Positions 1 to 7,725 of a stretch of DNA of 64,000 nt are shown here, one piece after another. Location of the stretch: the NCBI RefSeq assembly GCF_026344035.1, contig NZ_JAPKND010000008.1, positions 1 to 64,000 of the forward strand, given 5' to 3'. The first letter of the stretch is position 1, and every line of letters starts with the position of its first letter. The translations under genes and the position numbers were made by a program. The notes under the pieces are model-generated. The model made no database searches. It saw only the letters and a list, made by a program, of their open reading frames with translations, and was not told the origin of the DNA. The stretch comes from Alcaligenes endophyticus (lineage in GTDB: Bacteria; Pseudomonadota; Gammaproteobacteria; Burkholderiales; Burkholderiaceae_B).

Positions 1-11
1 GTTTGTTGCGT

Positions 12-28
12 CAAGCGTTTTGTGAAAA
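12..28. repeat. 17-bp direct repeat, copy 1 (partner at 439-455)
   Basis: The sequence CAAGCGTTTTGTGAAAA occurs exactly here and again at 439-455, in the same orientation and 427 bp apart. An exact 17-mer shared by two places in one short non-coding region is unlikely by chance. It could mark duplicated regulatory DNA or leftover RNA-operon spacer sequence; function unknown. Confidence 0.6.
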
Positions 29-169
29 TAATTTAAAAATCTTTTAAACCGTTTTCTGCTTGCTGCTGCCTATTGGCAGCTCCTACAAACTTTACTTCAC
101 TCATCACTTAGTGCAAATTACTTACTGCAGCAATCTGTACTAAGGGATGACTTCTTCGTAACCTATAAA

Positions 170-206
170 ACAAACTTGTTTTTACTACCGCACAAACTTG
201 TTTTTA
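170..206. repeat. Two 15-bp direct repeats spaced 22 bp
   Basis: ACAAACTTGTTTTTA is present exactly at 170-184 and at 192-206. The 22-bp period is about two helical turns, so both copies face the same side of DNA, as tandem protein-binding sites do. Each copy contains the near-palindrome ACAAACTTGTTT. No bound protein can be named. Confidence 0.55.
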
Positions 207-438
207 AGATCACTTAGCAAGGTCGATAACTATAACACGGTGATTTTGATTTGTGCAAGTTATTTTCTTACTCTGTAAAACTGAGTGGGCTGCCATTAGA
301 CTAAACCGCACGCTGTGATACAGCTTGTTTGCTTATTACTGCCTGGCTAAAACTTGGCCCGTAACGTTGTGTTGGTGGGTTGGTAAAGCGCTGATAAGCA
401 ACCAAGAACGAAACTATAGCAAGCCTAAATTAACATTG

Positions 439-455
439 CAAGCGTTTTGTGAAAA
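439..455. repeat. 17-bp direct repeat, copy 2 (partner at 12-28)
   Basis: Second exact copy of CAAGCGTTTTGTGAAAA. Flanking bases differ from copy 1 apart from the run of A that follows, so the duplicated unit is short. Confidence 0.6.
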
Positions 456-552
456 AAGAGGCTTATTTCGTATTTGGCTCTGAATGGCCCCCAGATTCAA
501 CCCTCTTACTGCTCTATATATAGGGCAAGACTGCATACACCGCAGCGCATCT

Positions 553-582
553 TTTACAATGACTCTTTCCTTACTCTATATA
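553..582 (+). promoter_or_regulatory. Candidate sigma-70 promoter for ung
   Basis: A TTTACA hexamer at 553-558 and TATATA at 577-582 are separated by 18 bp. Transcription would begin near 590, just ahead of the AGG at 586-588 and the ung ATG at 599, giving a very short leader. Predicted by eye only. Confidence 0.4.
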
Positions 583-598
583 GATAGGCATTTTTACT

Positions 599-1393
599 AT
601 GGCACGCCGATCACGCACCCCGCCCGATGAGCAGCTCAGTTTACTGGGTAGTGAGATATTGGCTAATAATCTATTTGAAGGCTCGCTGATCTCACACCTT
701 GAACAGCTTCCTACCTTTTGGCAGGCGGCTCTGAATCAAGCTGAGTGCTTACAGACGATCAAGCAACTGGACCACTGGCTTGCACAAGAGCAGGAGCAAC
801 AAGTGGCTATCTACCCCAAACGCCCTTTTCGTGCTTTAGAGTTAAATAGCACTACGCCCATCCGGGTTGTCATTTTGGGGCAGGATCCCTATCACGGCCC
901 TAATCAAGCTCAAGGCTTAGCTTTTTCCGTGCCAGACATCTGCCCTGCTCCGCCCAGCCTACGTAATATCTTTACCGAGCTGGCTTTAGAATACCCAGAT
1001 CAACCGGCCCCTCCTAGCCATGACCTCAGTAACTGGGCCCGGCAAGGTGTTTTATTATTGAACACTTCGTTGACGGTGGCCGACGGCCTACCAGGGTCTC
1101 ACGCACGTAAAGGCTGGGAGCAAATTACCGATGCCTTAATTAGCCACTTGGCGGCCCAGGCCGACACGCCCTTGGTGTATCTATTATGGGGTGCCCATGC
1201 GCAAGCCAAAACCGAACTGATTACTCATCACTCGCGTGTGGCACCGCTTATATTAAGCGCCAATCACCCCTCGCCTCTTGCTGCTCGCCGCCCGCCCGTA
1301 CCTTTCATAGGCTGCGGACACTTTATTCAAACTAATCAGTGGCTGCAATCACATGACTTACCCAGCATAGACTGGTTCGCCACAGGACCTTAA
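599..1393 (+). CDS. ung: Uracil-DNA glycosylase
   Basis: Family 1 uracil-DNA glycosylase, 264 aa, a cytoplasmic base-excision repair enzyme that removes uracil from DNA after cytosine deamination or dUMP incorporation. The signature GQDPYHG is at residues 94-100, with the catalytic Asp96 that activates water. The second motif, HPSPLAARR at 223-231, supplies the His that stabilises the uracil leaving group, and LLNTSLTV (153-160) contributes to the uracil pocket. The N-terminal 80 residues are somewhat longer than in E. coli Ung. The ATG follows a plausible promoter and an AGG at a 10-base spacing. A small unknown gene follows two bases after the stop and is probably co-transcribed. Identification is firm. 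Confidence 0.97.
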   Translation: MARRSRTPPDEQLSLLGSEILANNLFEGSLISHLEQLPTFWQAALNQAECLQTIKQLDHWLAQEQEQQVAIYPKRPFRALELNSTTPIRVVILGQDPYHGPNQAQGLAFSVPDICPAPPSLRNIFTELALEYPDQPAPPSHDLSNWARQGVLLLNTSLTVADGLPGSHARKGWEQITDALISHLAAQADTPLVYLLWGAHAQAKTELITHHSRVAPLILSANHPSPLAARRPPVPFIGCGHFIQTNQWLQSHDLPSIDWFATGP

Positions 1394-1395
1394 TC

Positions 1396-1722
1396 ATGAA
1401 CGTGAACAACGATGCTTGCCCCCTTAGCACAAGCCCACTATTTCTGGAAATTACTCAACAGTATGCGTGGCAGTTTGGTGGCAACCCTAGAATTAGCATT
1501 CCTGAGCACTGGCTAACCATTCTGCGACCTCTTTTCCAGTATGTGGATGAACTGATCAAAGATGACGTAGATCGTATGCTGTTTAGTTGGATTGACATCA
1601 AAGTGCATAAACAGCAGTTGGTGGTGTATTACCTCAGTCAAGAAGAACAAGAGTTAGCAATCGACCCTATTATTGATGAGCTACGCCAAGCCTGCCATCA
1701 GGCCGGACTAGAGCAGGCATAA
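1396..1722 (+). CDS. Conserved-looking hypothetical protein downstream of ung
   Basis: A 108-aa soluble acidic protein I do not recognise. It has no signal peptide or membrane segment. It contains two Asp/Glu-rich stretches (around residues 50-60 and 80-95), and the middle looks like alternating strands (SWIDIKVHKQQLVVYYLS) between helices. It begins two bases after the ung stop, so it is very likely translated from the same mRNA. Base use matches its neighbours. A link to DNA repair would be a guess from position alone. Confidence 0.7.
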   Translation: MNVNNDACPLSTSPLFLEITQQYAWQFGGNPRISIPEHWLTILRPLFQYVDELIKDDVDRMLFSWIDIKVHKQQLVVYYLSQEEQELAIDPIIDELRQACHQAGLEQA

Positions 1723-1744
1723 AAAACCGGCTCTAGAGCCGGTT
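1721..1744 (-). terminator. Intrinsic terminator of lipA
   Basis: A perfect 20-bp palindrome (AACCGGCTCTAGAGCCGGTT, 1725-1744) is followed on the reverse strand by a run of T (A's at 1721-1726 on the forward strand). It lies between the convergent small ung-linked gene and lipA, 34 bp past the lipA stop. The forward strand lacks a T-run, so it mainly serves lipA. Confidence 0.75.
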
Positions 1745-1778
1745 AAAAAGTACTGCTTAAGATTGAGCGAGACAAAGC

Positions 1779-2777
1779 TTAGGCGACCCCAGCCGCCTCA
1801 GCTTGCTGATCGGCATGATATGAAGAGCGCACCATCGCCCCCACTGCCGCATGCGTAAAGCCCATGGCGTAAGCTTCGCGCTCAAACATCAAGAACTCGT
1901 CGGGGGTCACATAGCGCATGACGGGCAAATGATGCTCGGACGGCTGCAAATACTGTCCGATGGTTAGCATCTCTACATTGTGCGCACGTAGATCACGCAT
2001 TACTTCTAAAATTTCTTCGTTGGTTTCACCTAAACCCACCATCAAGCCTGACTTAGTGGGTACATTAGGATGCAATTTTTTGAATTCTTCCAGCAATTTT
2101 AGAGAATGGTGATAGTCAGAACCTGGGCGCGCCTGACGATATAAACGCGGGATGGTTTCCAGATTATGGTTCATGACGTCAGGAGGACACGCGTTCAGGA
2201 TGTCGAGCGCACGCTGTAAGCGCGCACGGAAATCTGGCACCAGAATTTCAATGGTTGTATTCGGGGAGTGTTCACGCACCTGGCGTATGCAATCTACAAA
2301 ATGAGCGGCCCCGCCGTCGCGCAGGTCATCCCGATCGACGGAAGTGATCACTACATAAGACAAGCGCATGGCACCAATCGCCTTGGCTAGGTTTGCTGGC
2401 TCATCAGGGTCTAGGGGGTCAGGGCGTCCGTGGCCCACGTCACAGAAGGGGCAGCGCCGTGTACATTTATCGCCCATGATCATAAAGGTAGCGGTGCCCT
2501 TACCGAAGCACTCTCCTATATTGGGACAGGAAGCCTCCTCGCAGACGGAGAACAATTTATGCTCACGTAGGGTCTGCTTGATCTCGTAGAAACGCGAATT
2601 GGGCGGGGCTGCCTTAACACGTATCCATTCCGGCTTTTTAAGGCGCTCGGCCTGCACTACTTTAATAGGGATGCGCGAAGTCTTGGCGTCTGCCTTCTGC
2701 TTTACAGTAGGATCATAGTCCACGTCACGTGGTCGTACAGCAGGTTTTCGAGCGGCGGTATCTACAGGACTGGTCAT
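1779..2777 (-). CDS. lipA: Lipoyl synthase
   Basis: Radical-SAM lipoyl synthase, 332 aa. It inserts two sulfurs into the octanoyl chain carried on the lipoyl domains of 2-oxoacid dehydrogenases and the glycine cleavage H protein. The auxiliary cluster cysteines sit in [12 protein letters not shown] (Cys79, Cys84, Cys90) and the SAM-cluster cysteines in CTRRCPFC (Cys105, Cys109, Cys112). The C-terminal RSSYHAD (317-323) carries the serine that ligates the auxiliary cluster. The N-terminal extension of about 50 basic residues is usual in this lineage. It stands apart from lipB (3793-4464) by one opposite-strand gene, and a terminator follows it. Confidence 0.97.
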   Translation of the reverse strand: MTSPVDTAARKPAVRPRDVDYDPTVKQKADAKTSRIPIKVVQAERLKKPEWIRVKAAPPNSRFYEIKQTLREHKLFSVCEEASCPNIGECFGKGTATFMIMGDKCTRRCPFCDVGHGRPDPLDPDEPANLAKAIGAMRLSYVVITSVDRDDLRDGGAAHFVDCIRQVREHSPNTTIEILVPDFRARLQRALDILNACPPDVMNHNLETIPRLYRQARPGSDYHHSLKLLEEFKKLHPNVPTKSGLMVGLGETNEEILEVMRDLRAHNVEMLTIGQYLQPSEHHLPVMRYVTPDEFLMFEREAYAMGFTHAAVGAMVRSSYHADQQAEAAGVA

Positions 2778-2977
2778 GAGTTAATTACTTCAAAAACTAG
2801 GCGGCTAATGCCCTAAATATGGAATGCAGCTAGACAGATTGTAAACTGCTAGCCTTGTTGAGTCCTAGTAAAGCATACAAGCTTTTAGGGTATGCCTTGT
2901 AAATATAGAGGTATCACTACAAACTTACAACGTCATGCACTACACACTAACAAGACTCAACGTATGGAGACTTACCC

Positions 2978-3778
2978 ATGTCAACCAGTTCCAGCCCCGA
3001 TACCCCCGCCGTCATTGTCGAACATTTCGACACCTATGCTAGCCTGACCTTGAATCGCCCTGCCAGTTATAACGCCTTATCCGAAGAGATGATGGCCGCC
3101 TTACAAGAGGCGCTTAATACGCTGGCTCAAGACGCCCGCCTACATTGCATTGTAATCAAAGCAGCAGGTAAAGCATTTTGCGCCGGGCACAATCTGAAAG
3201 AAATGCGCGCCCAACCAGAGCAAGCCTACTATGAAAGGCTGTTCCAACAATGCAGTAAAATGATGCAAAGCATTGTCCACTTCCCTGTCCCGGTGATTGC
3301 CCAAGTACACGGTATGGCGACGGCAGCCGGTTGCCAACTGGTGGCCAGTTGCGACTTAGCCCTTGCTAGCGACGATGCCAGCTTTGCCGTCTCTGGTATT
3401 AATGTAGGGCTGTTTTGCTCTACCCCAGCTGTAGCGCTCAGCCGCAATATAGGTTCCAAAGCAGCCTTAGAAATGCTCATGACAGGCCGCTTTATCTCGG
3501 CGGCGCAAGCGCAAGCTCAAGGCTTGATCAATCACTCTGTGCCTGGGCCAGACTTAGCCACTGCCACTCAAGAACTAGTGCAAGCCATCTGCAGCAAAAG
3601 TCCAGCCGCTGTGCGCACGGGCAAAGCCATGTTCTATAAGCAAGCCGCGCTACCGTTAGAACAAGCTTATGATTATGCTGGACACGTTATGGCTTGCAAT
3701 ATGATGCATGCTGACGCCACCGAAGGTATTGATGCCTTTATAGAAAAAAGACCCGCTGTGTGGGGCAAGACGGCCTAG
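2978..3778 (+). CDS. Enoyl-CoA hydratase/isomerase family protein (ECHDC3-like)
   Basis: Crotonase-fold protein, 266 aa. The oxyanion-hole segment CAGHNL is at 68-73 and HGMATAAGCQ at 111-120. Where canonical hydratases carry two catalytic glutamates, this protein has Gln120 (in GCQ) and, by my alignment, Gly140 in the stretch before INVGLFCSTP (141-150). That NVGLFCSTP block matches the ECHDC3-like subgroup as I remember it. It probably binds an acyl-CoA, but classical hydration is doubtful. It is a single forward gene between lipA and lipB, both reverse, and does not share their operons. A GGAGA lies just upstream of the ATG. Confidence 0.85.
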   Translation: MSTSSSPDTPAVIVEHFDTYASLTLNRPASYNALSEEMMAALQEALNTLAQDARLHCIVIKAAGKAFCAGHNLKEMRAQPEQAYYERLFQQCSKMMQSIVHFPVPVIAQVHGMATAAGCQLVASCDLALASDDASFAVSGINVGLFCSTPAVALSRNIGSKAALEMLMTGRFISAAQAQAQGLINHSVPGPDLATATQELVQAICSKSPAAVRTGKAMFYKQAALPLEQAYDYAGHVMACNMMHADATEGIDAFIEKRPAVWGKTA

Positions 3779-3792
3779 GGGAATGCACCCGA

Positions 3793-4464
3793 TCAAGCAG
3801 CCACGCCAGGCGTTGCCTGAGCCAAGGCATGGTTAATCTCGGCGTACAGAAGCTGCCCTACTTGCTCTAGCGGCAGCTCTACACCTAAGCGGCGCAAATC
3901 TGTAGTGGGCATACCGTGATAGCCACAAGGATTAATAGCGCTAAAGGGTTGCAGGTCCATATCGACGTTCAGTGCCAGACCATGGTAGCTACAACCATTA
4001 CGGATTTTGACACCTAAAGCAGAAATCTTGGCAAGCTCCGCCCCTGTGTTGAGCGGTACATATACCCCGGGAGCCCCCGGCTTCTTACAGGCCTGCAGTA
4101 CTCCTAGCCCATGCAACACCGCCAACACGCAGTCTTCCAGTAGGCGTACATACTCTTTGACGTACATGCCGCGCCTACGCAGATCTAGCAAGCAGTAAAC
4201 CATGAGTTGGCCCGGACCATGATAGGTGACTTGCCCGCCTCGATCAGTGTGTACTACGGGAATGGCGGTGGTCTGCAAGATATGCTCGGGCTTGCCTGCC
4301 ACGCCCTGAGTATAGACAGGCAGGTGCTCGGTAAGCCAGATTTCATCGGGCGTCTGTGCATCACGCGCGTTGGTAAACTCGCGCATTGCCTCCCAGACTG
4401 GCTGGTACTCTGAACCTTGCTTCAACCAACGACAATAGACGGGCCCCGACACTTCGCTACGCAT
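3793..4464 (-). CDS. lipB: Octanoyl-[acyl-carrier-protein]-protein N-octanoyltransferase
   Basis: LipB, 223 aa with the start used here, moves octanoate from ACP to lipoyl domains, the step before LipA. Visible motifs are [12 protein letters not shown], the catalytic Lys in [21 protein letters not shown] and the catalytic Cys in INPCGYHGM. The ATG at 4464 is chosen because it lies two bases past the ybeD stop and is followed at once by the conserved start of the family. The reading frame stays open upstream, but a longer form would overlap ybeD by about 80 bp. Last gene of the dacC-dat-ybeD-lipB set. Confidence 0.95.
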   Translation of the reverse strand: MRSEVSGPVYCRWLKQGSEYQPVWEAMREFTNARDAQTPDEIWLTEHLPVYTQGVAGKPEHILQTTAIPVVHTDRGGQVTYHGPGQLMVYCLLDLRRRGMYVKEYVRLLEDCVLAVLHGLGVLQACKKPGAPGVYVPLNTGAELAKISALGVKIRNGCSYHGLALNVDMDLQPFSAINPCGYHGMPTTDLRRLGVELPLEQVGQLLYAEINHALAQATPGVAA

Positions 4465-4466
4465 TA

Positions 4467-4739
4467 TTACAATACAACACGTACTAAATGATGCGCATGT
4501 AAGGTGCGATATAAGTCGTCGAGCTGCTCGCGTGAGGTCACCCACACACGATACGTTAAGCCTAGATAATTACCTTGCTTGCTCGGCCTGTGTTCAATTG
4601 TGCTGTCATCAAAAGTGGAATCAAACCCCAGCACAATTTCTGTGAGCTCGGACACAAGATTTTCATGCGCCACGCCCATAACCTTAATGGGAAAATGACA
4701 AGGGTATTCAATAAGGGACTCTTCAGGTGGAATGCTCAT
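4467..4739 (-). CDS. ybeD: YbeD family (DUF493/UPF0250) protein
   Basis: Small protein of 90 aa in the DUF493 family, with an ACT-like ferredoxin fold. The recognisable features are the opening ([13 protein letters not shown]), the central [15 protein letters not shown] and the closing [11 protein letters not shown]. Its molecular function is unsettled, but it sits beside lipB in many proteobacteria, as here. It overlaps the end of the upstream aminotransferase gene by 4 bp (ATGA) and ends two bases before lipB, so all three are translationally coupled. Confidence 0.9.
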   Translation of the reverse strand: MSIPPEESLIEYPCHFPIKVMGVAHENLVSELTEIVLGFDSTFDDSTIEHRPSKQGNYLGLTYRVWVTSREQLDDLYRTLHAHHLVRVVL

Positions 4740-5611
4740 ACCTGCTCCAATGACAAAATAGCCTGATCATACCCTTGCCTCAACTGTTTGAATATAGGGC
4801 CGGGCACGCCACTACCCACTGACACGCCATCTAGCTGCACCACGGGCAAAATTTCCTTACTGGCTGAGCTCAGCATAATTTCATCGGCTTGCAACACCTC
4901 GGCGCGCTTGATGTTACGCGCTTGAAACTCAATCCCGGCTTGGGCCGCCAGTTCTTGGATTAAACCGTAACGCACGCCCTCTAGAATTAAATGATTTCGC
5001 ATTGGCGCCAAGAGCACCTTGTTTTTAACTATCCATACATTGCTTGAAGCCGCCTCGCTCAGTTGCTCTGCGCGAAACTGTATGACCTCGTCTACCCCTG
5101 CCTCGACAGCAGCCTGTTGAGCCAAAACATTGCCCAACAATGAAACCGATTTAATATCACAGCGCAACCAGCGTATATCCTCAAGGCTGATAGCCCGCAA
5201 CCCTTGCACGCGCTTTTGGTCGGGACGCTTAAACGGCGTAACCATCATGAAAACCGTTACTGGCACCTGCTGAGGGAAGGCGTGATCGCGCTTTGCGGCG
5301 CCACGCGTTACCTGTATATACACCATGCAATCAGCACCTCGGCCAGAGCGCGCCAGCATGTCCAGCACCAGTTGCTCCCAGCCATGTGTGTTGTGTGGAT
5401 TGTCTAGGCCGATAGCCGCTAAGCTGCGCTCTAGACGAGCTAAGTGGCCTGCCATACGGAAAGGCCGACCACGGTATGCAGGCACTACCTCATAGATACC
5501 ATCGCCGAAAATGAATCCGCGATCGAGCACAGAGACCTTAGCATCTGCAAGCCGCACAAAATCGCCATTCAGATACACAATGCTATCCATGTCTACATCA
5601 GCAATCAGCAT
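4736..5611 (-). CDS. dat: D-amino-acid aminotransferase (class IV PLP transaminase)
   Basis: Fold-type IV aminotransferase, 291 aa, most like bacterial D-alanine/D-amino-acid transaminases, which interconvert D-Ala and D-Glu with their oxo-acids. The PLP-binding lysine is Lys154 in RCDIKSVSLL, and the cofactor-contacting Glu is Glu186 in EQLSEAASSN. The N-terminal YLNGDFV and DRGFIFGDGIYEVV segments are typical. Branched-chain aminotransferase or aminodeoxychorismate lyase are alternatives within the fold, but the sequence around the lysine favours Dat. The ATG at 5611 has a GAGG ahead of it, whereas the internal ATG at 5590 has no ribosome site. It lies 28 bp after dacC, so D-Ala metabolism and cell-wall trimming are adjacent. 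Confidence 0.88.
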   Translation of the reverse strand: MLIADVDMDSIVYLNGDFVRLADAKVSVLDRGFIFGDGIYEVVPAYRGRPFRMAGHLARLERSLAAIGLDNPHNTHGWEQLVLDMLARSGRGADCMVYIQVTRGAAKRDHAFPQQVPVTVFMMVTPFKRPDQKRVQGLRAISLEDIRWLRCDIKSVSLLGNVLAQQAAVEAGVDEVIQFRAEQLSEAASSNVWIVKNKVLLAPMRNHLILEGVRYGLIQELAAQAGIEFQARNIKRAEVLQADEIMLSSASKEILPVVQLDGVSVGSGVPGPIFKQLRQGYDQAILSLEQV

Positions 5612-5639
5612 GCCTACCTCGCTCGTTTGAGTAATGTAA

Positions 5640-6860
5640 TTAGTTGAACATTAAACGTACTTTATCAACCATGCGACCAAAAAAGCCTGCCTGGGGCACA
5701 TCATTACTTACTACTAGGGGAGTTTCAAGCAGCGTATTACCCTCTAGGCTCAAGGATAATGTCCCTACGGTCGTGCCTTTGGTTAGCGGCGCCATCAATG
5801 GCTGAGTGTAGCTGGCCACAGGCTGTACTTGTGCCGATTTGCCGCGGGGTACGGTCACCCATACGGGCTCAGGGGAGCCTAAACCTACCGTTTCCACTTC
5901 GCCTTCCCACACGCGCGCCTCAACGGCGGGTTGCTGCGCGTCGTAAAGCTTCACTGTTTCAAAGTTTTGGAAGCTCCAATTCAGTAGTTTTAAGCTGCTT
6001 TCGACCCGTGCCGCGTCATTCGCCGCCCCCACTACCACGGCAATAATGCGTCGCCCGTCTCGATTGGCAGTGGATACCAGACAGTATCCGGCCGAGTTGG
6101 TGTGCCCAGTTTTCAGACCATCTACGGAGTTATCTAACCACAGCAAACGATTACGATTAGGCTGCTTAATATTGTTATAGGTATAGTCTTTCTGACTGTA
6201 GTAATGCAGGTACTGTGGAAACTCCACCACCAAACGGGCCGCTAAAGTGGATAAGTCGCGCACAGAAGTAAGGTGTTCGGGGTCAGGTAAGCCAGTTGAG
6301 TTGACATAATGTGTAGCACGCAAGCCTAGCTGCGCCGCTTTTTCATTCATTAATGCCGCAAAGGATTCTTCGCTGCCCGCCACCGCTTCGGCCAAGGCCA
6401 CCGACGCATCGTTACCCGACTGCACAATCACGCCTTGCAGCAGTTCATCAACCGTCACTTGGGTATCAGGCTTAATAAACATGCGTGAGCCGCCGGTGCG
6501 CCAGGCTTGCTCAGAGACCGGCACTTCTTGGTCTAGCTTTAATCGCCCTGCTTCCAGCGCCTCAAAAACCAAATACGCTGTCATGATTTTCGTTAATGAC
6601 GCAGGTTCTACGCGCTCATCTATGCCTTCCGATGCAATCACCTGACCGCTATTAGCATCAAGGGTGAGCCAAGCCTTCACGGCCAGATTAGGAGCTGGTA
6701 TTGCTGAAAGATCACCAATCAGTGTAGTGCCACTGGTGCCGTCTTGTGCGGTAGCTGGCAGAGTCTGAGCTTGTAACCATAAGGGCAGCGCCAAAAACAC
6801 GGCGGCGGCCACGCGAGAAATGGGTAAAATAACTGGATACTTAGCTGTAGATAGGGTCAT
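5640..6860 (-). CDS. dacC: D-alanyl-D-alanine carboxypeptidase (PBP5/6 type)
   Basis: Low-molecular-weight penicillin-binding protein, 406 aa, which removes the terminal D-Ala from peptidoglycan pentapeptides in the periplasm. A signal peptide covers about residues 1-31. The serine-peptidase motifs are all present: SLTK (88-91, nucleophile Ser88), SGN (148-150) and KTG (250-252). A beta-rich PBP5 C-terminal domain follows, and the last residues (GFFGRMVDKVRLMFN) form the amphipathic membrane anchor. The ATG at 6860 directly precedes the signal peptide; upstream in-frame starts would be non-ATG. It heads the dacC-dat-ybeD-lipB operon. The symbol could equally be dacA. Confidence 0.94.
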   Translation of the reverse strand: MTLSTAKYPVILPISRVAAAVFLALPLWLQAQTLPATAQDGTSGTTLIGDLSAIPAPNLAVKAWLTLDANSGQVIASEGIDERVEPASLTKIMTAYLVFEALEAGRLKLDQEVPVSEQAWRTGGSRMFIKPDTQVTVDELLQGVIVQSGNDASVALAEAVAGSEESFAALMNEKAAQLGLRATHYVNSTGLPDPEHLTSVRDLSTLAARLVVEFPQYLHYYSQKDYTYNNIKQPNRNRLLWLDNSVDGLKTGHTNSAGYCLVSTANRDGRRIIAVVVGAANDAARVESSLKLLNWSFQNFETVKLYDAQQPAVEARVWEGEVETVGLGSPEPVWVTVPRGKSAQVQPVASYTQPLMAPLTKGTTVGTLSLSLEGNTLLETPLVVSNDVPQAGFFGRMVDKVRLMFN

Positions 6861-6972
6861 GTTTACGCTTTGGGAGTAAATCGCGATTACGGAATAGATA
6901 ATTATAGGCAGACCATGAAAGGGCTGGCTAAGTTCCAACTAGGTGTACTGTAAGCAAAAAAAACAAAGCCTG

Positions 6973-7635
6973 TTAAAGGGTCAAACCCAATGTCGCTAAG
7001 CGTTGCGCAACCACTTGGCGTAGCGTCAGCAAGCGACCGTGAAAGAAATGGCTGCTATCAGGCAATAAGGTAATAGGTAAGCCTTGTGCACGTGCAAAAT
7101 CCATTGCTTCGGACAGCGGCACTACTTCGTCCGCTTCGCCATGAATAAGCAAGGTATCTTCGGGCAGGCTGAGCTCACGAAAACGGAAACGCTCGACGGC
7201 AGGCCCTGCCAAAATCAATGCTTGCGGCAAGGTCCGCTGCTGCTCTCGCAATGCTGAGTAAAGCTGCGCCGCCACTGCGGTGCCAAAGGAAAACCCCGCT
7301 AACGCCCATTTAGCCTGAGCAAGATCAGTGTATTGCTGTGTGAACTGTTCTACCAAGGCAAGCATATCGGCGGTCTCTCCGACAGCCTTATCAAACTGCC
7401 CTGCCGACAAACCTACCCCGCGAAAGTTAGGGCGCACTGCCAACAAGCCCTGCTGCACGGCAGCTCTGGACATGGTTGTCACCACTTTATTATCGCGCGC
7501 GCCCCCATGCAAGGGATGAGGGTGCAGTATCAAAGCCCATCCCTGCAATGCTTGCCCCTCGTCGGGCCAGTCTAGTGCACAATCTATCGTTCCAGCTTCG
7601 CCCTGGAACTGTATGGTCTTTATCCGTTCACGCAT
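6973..7635 (-). CDS. Alpha/beta hydrolase
   Basis: Compact alpha/beta hydrolase of 220 aa, similar to the COG2945-type hydrolases common in proteobacteria. The nucleophile elbow is GFSFG with Ser116. The likely acid is Asp169 in HGEADEVVP and the base His196 in DSSHFFHG. HPHPLHGGARDNKVV (39-53) forms the oxyanion-hole loop, and RPNFRGVGLS follows. There is no signal peptide, so it acts in the cytoplasm. The substrate is unknown. It is a reverse-strand gene about 110 bp from dacC, back to back with birA. Confidence 0.88.
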   Translation of the reverse strand: MRERIKTIQFQGEAGTIDCALDWPDEGQALQGWALILHPHPLHGGARDNKVVTTMSRAAVQQGLLAVRPNFRGVGLSAGQFDKAVGETADMLALVEQFTQQYTDLAQAKWALAGFSFGTAVAAQLYSALREQQRTLPQALILAGPAVERFRFRELSLPEDTLLIHGEADEVVPLSEAMDFARAQGLPITLLPDSSHFFHGRLLTLRQVVAQRLATLGLTL

Positions 7636-7725
7636 TTTCTGAGCAATCTTAAAATAGGGTTATTCTTACTCTTTCAGTGTACCGGAAATGCTTGCCGGAA
7701 CCCTATGCCTTTATAAACCAGCACC

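Larger units (their letters stand above)
1..598. other. Non-coding region upstream of ung with short repeats
   Basis: No convincing protein-coding or RNA gene is visible in this AT-rich stretch. It holds a 17-bp direct repeat (CAAGCGTTTTGTGAAAA at 12-28 and 439-455), a 15-bp tandem-like direct repeat (170-184 and 192-206), and a short GCTGCC/GGCAGC hairpin at 65-80 without a T-run. Two similar CTCTATATA-containing segments lie near 511-525 and 574-588, the second overlapping the likely ung promoter. I looked for tRNA T-arm sequences and rRNA ends and saw none. The left edge may be the flank of a gene or RNA operon lying outside the window. Confidence 0.6.

Noticed and set aside
1-598. Possible rRNA operon end or tRNA gene at the left edge
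   Set aside because: I found no tRNA T-arm, CCA end, 5S or 16S/23S sequence; only short repeats and AT-rich DNA are visible.
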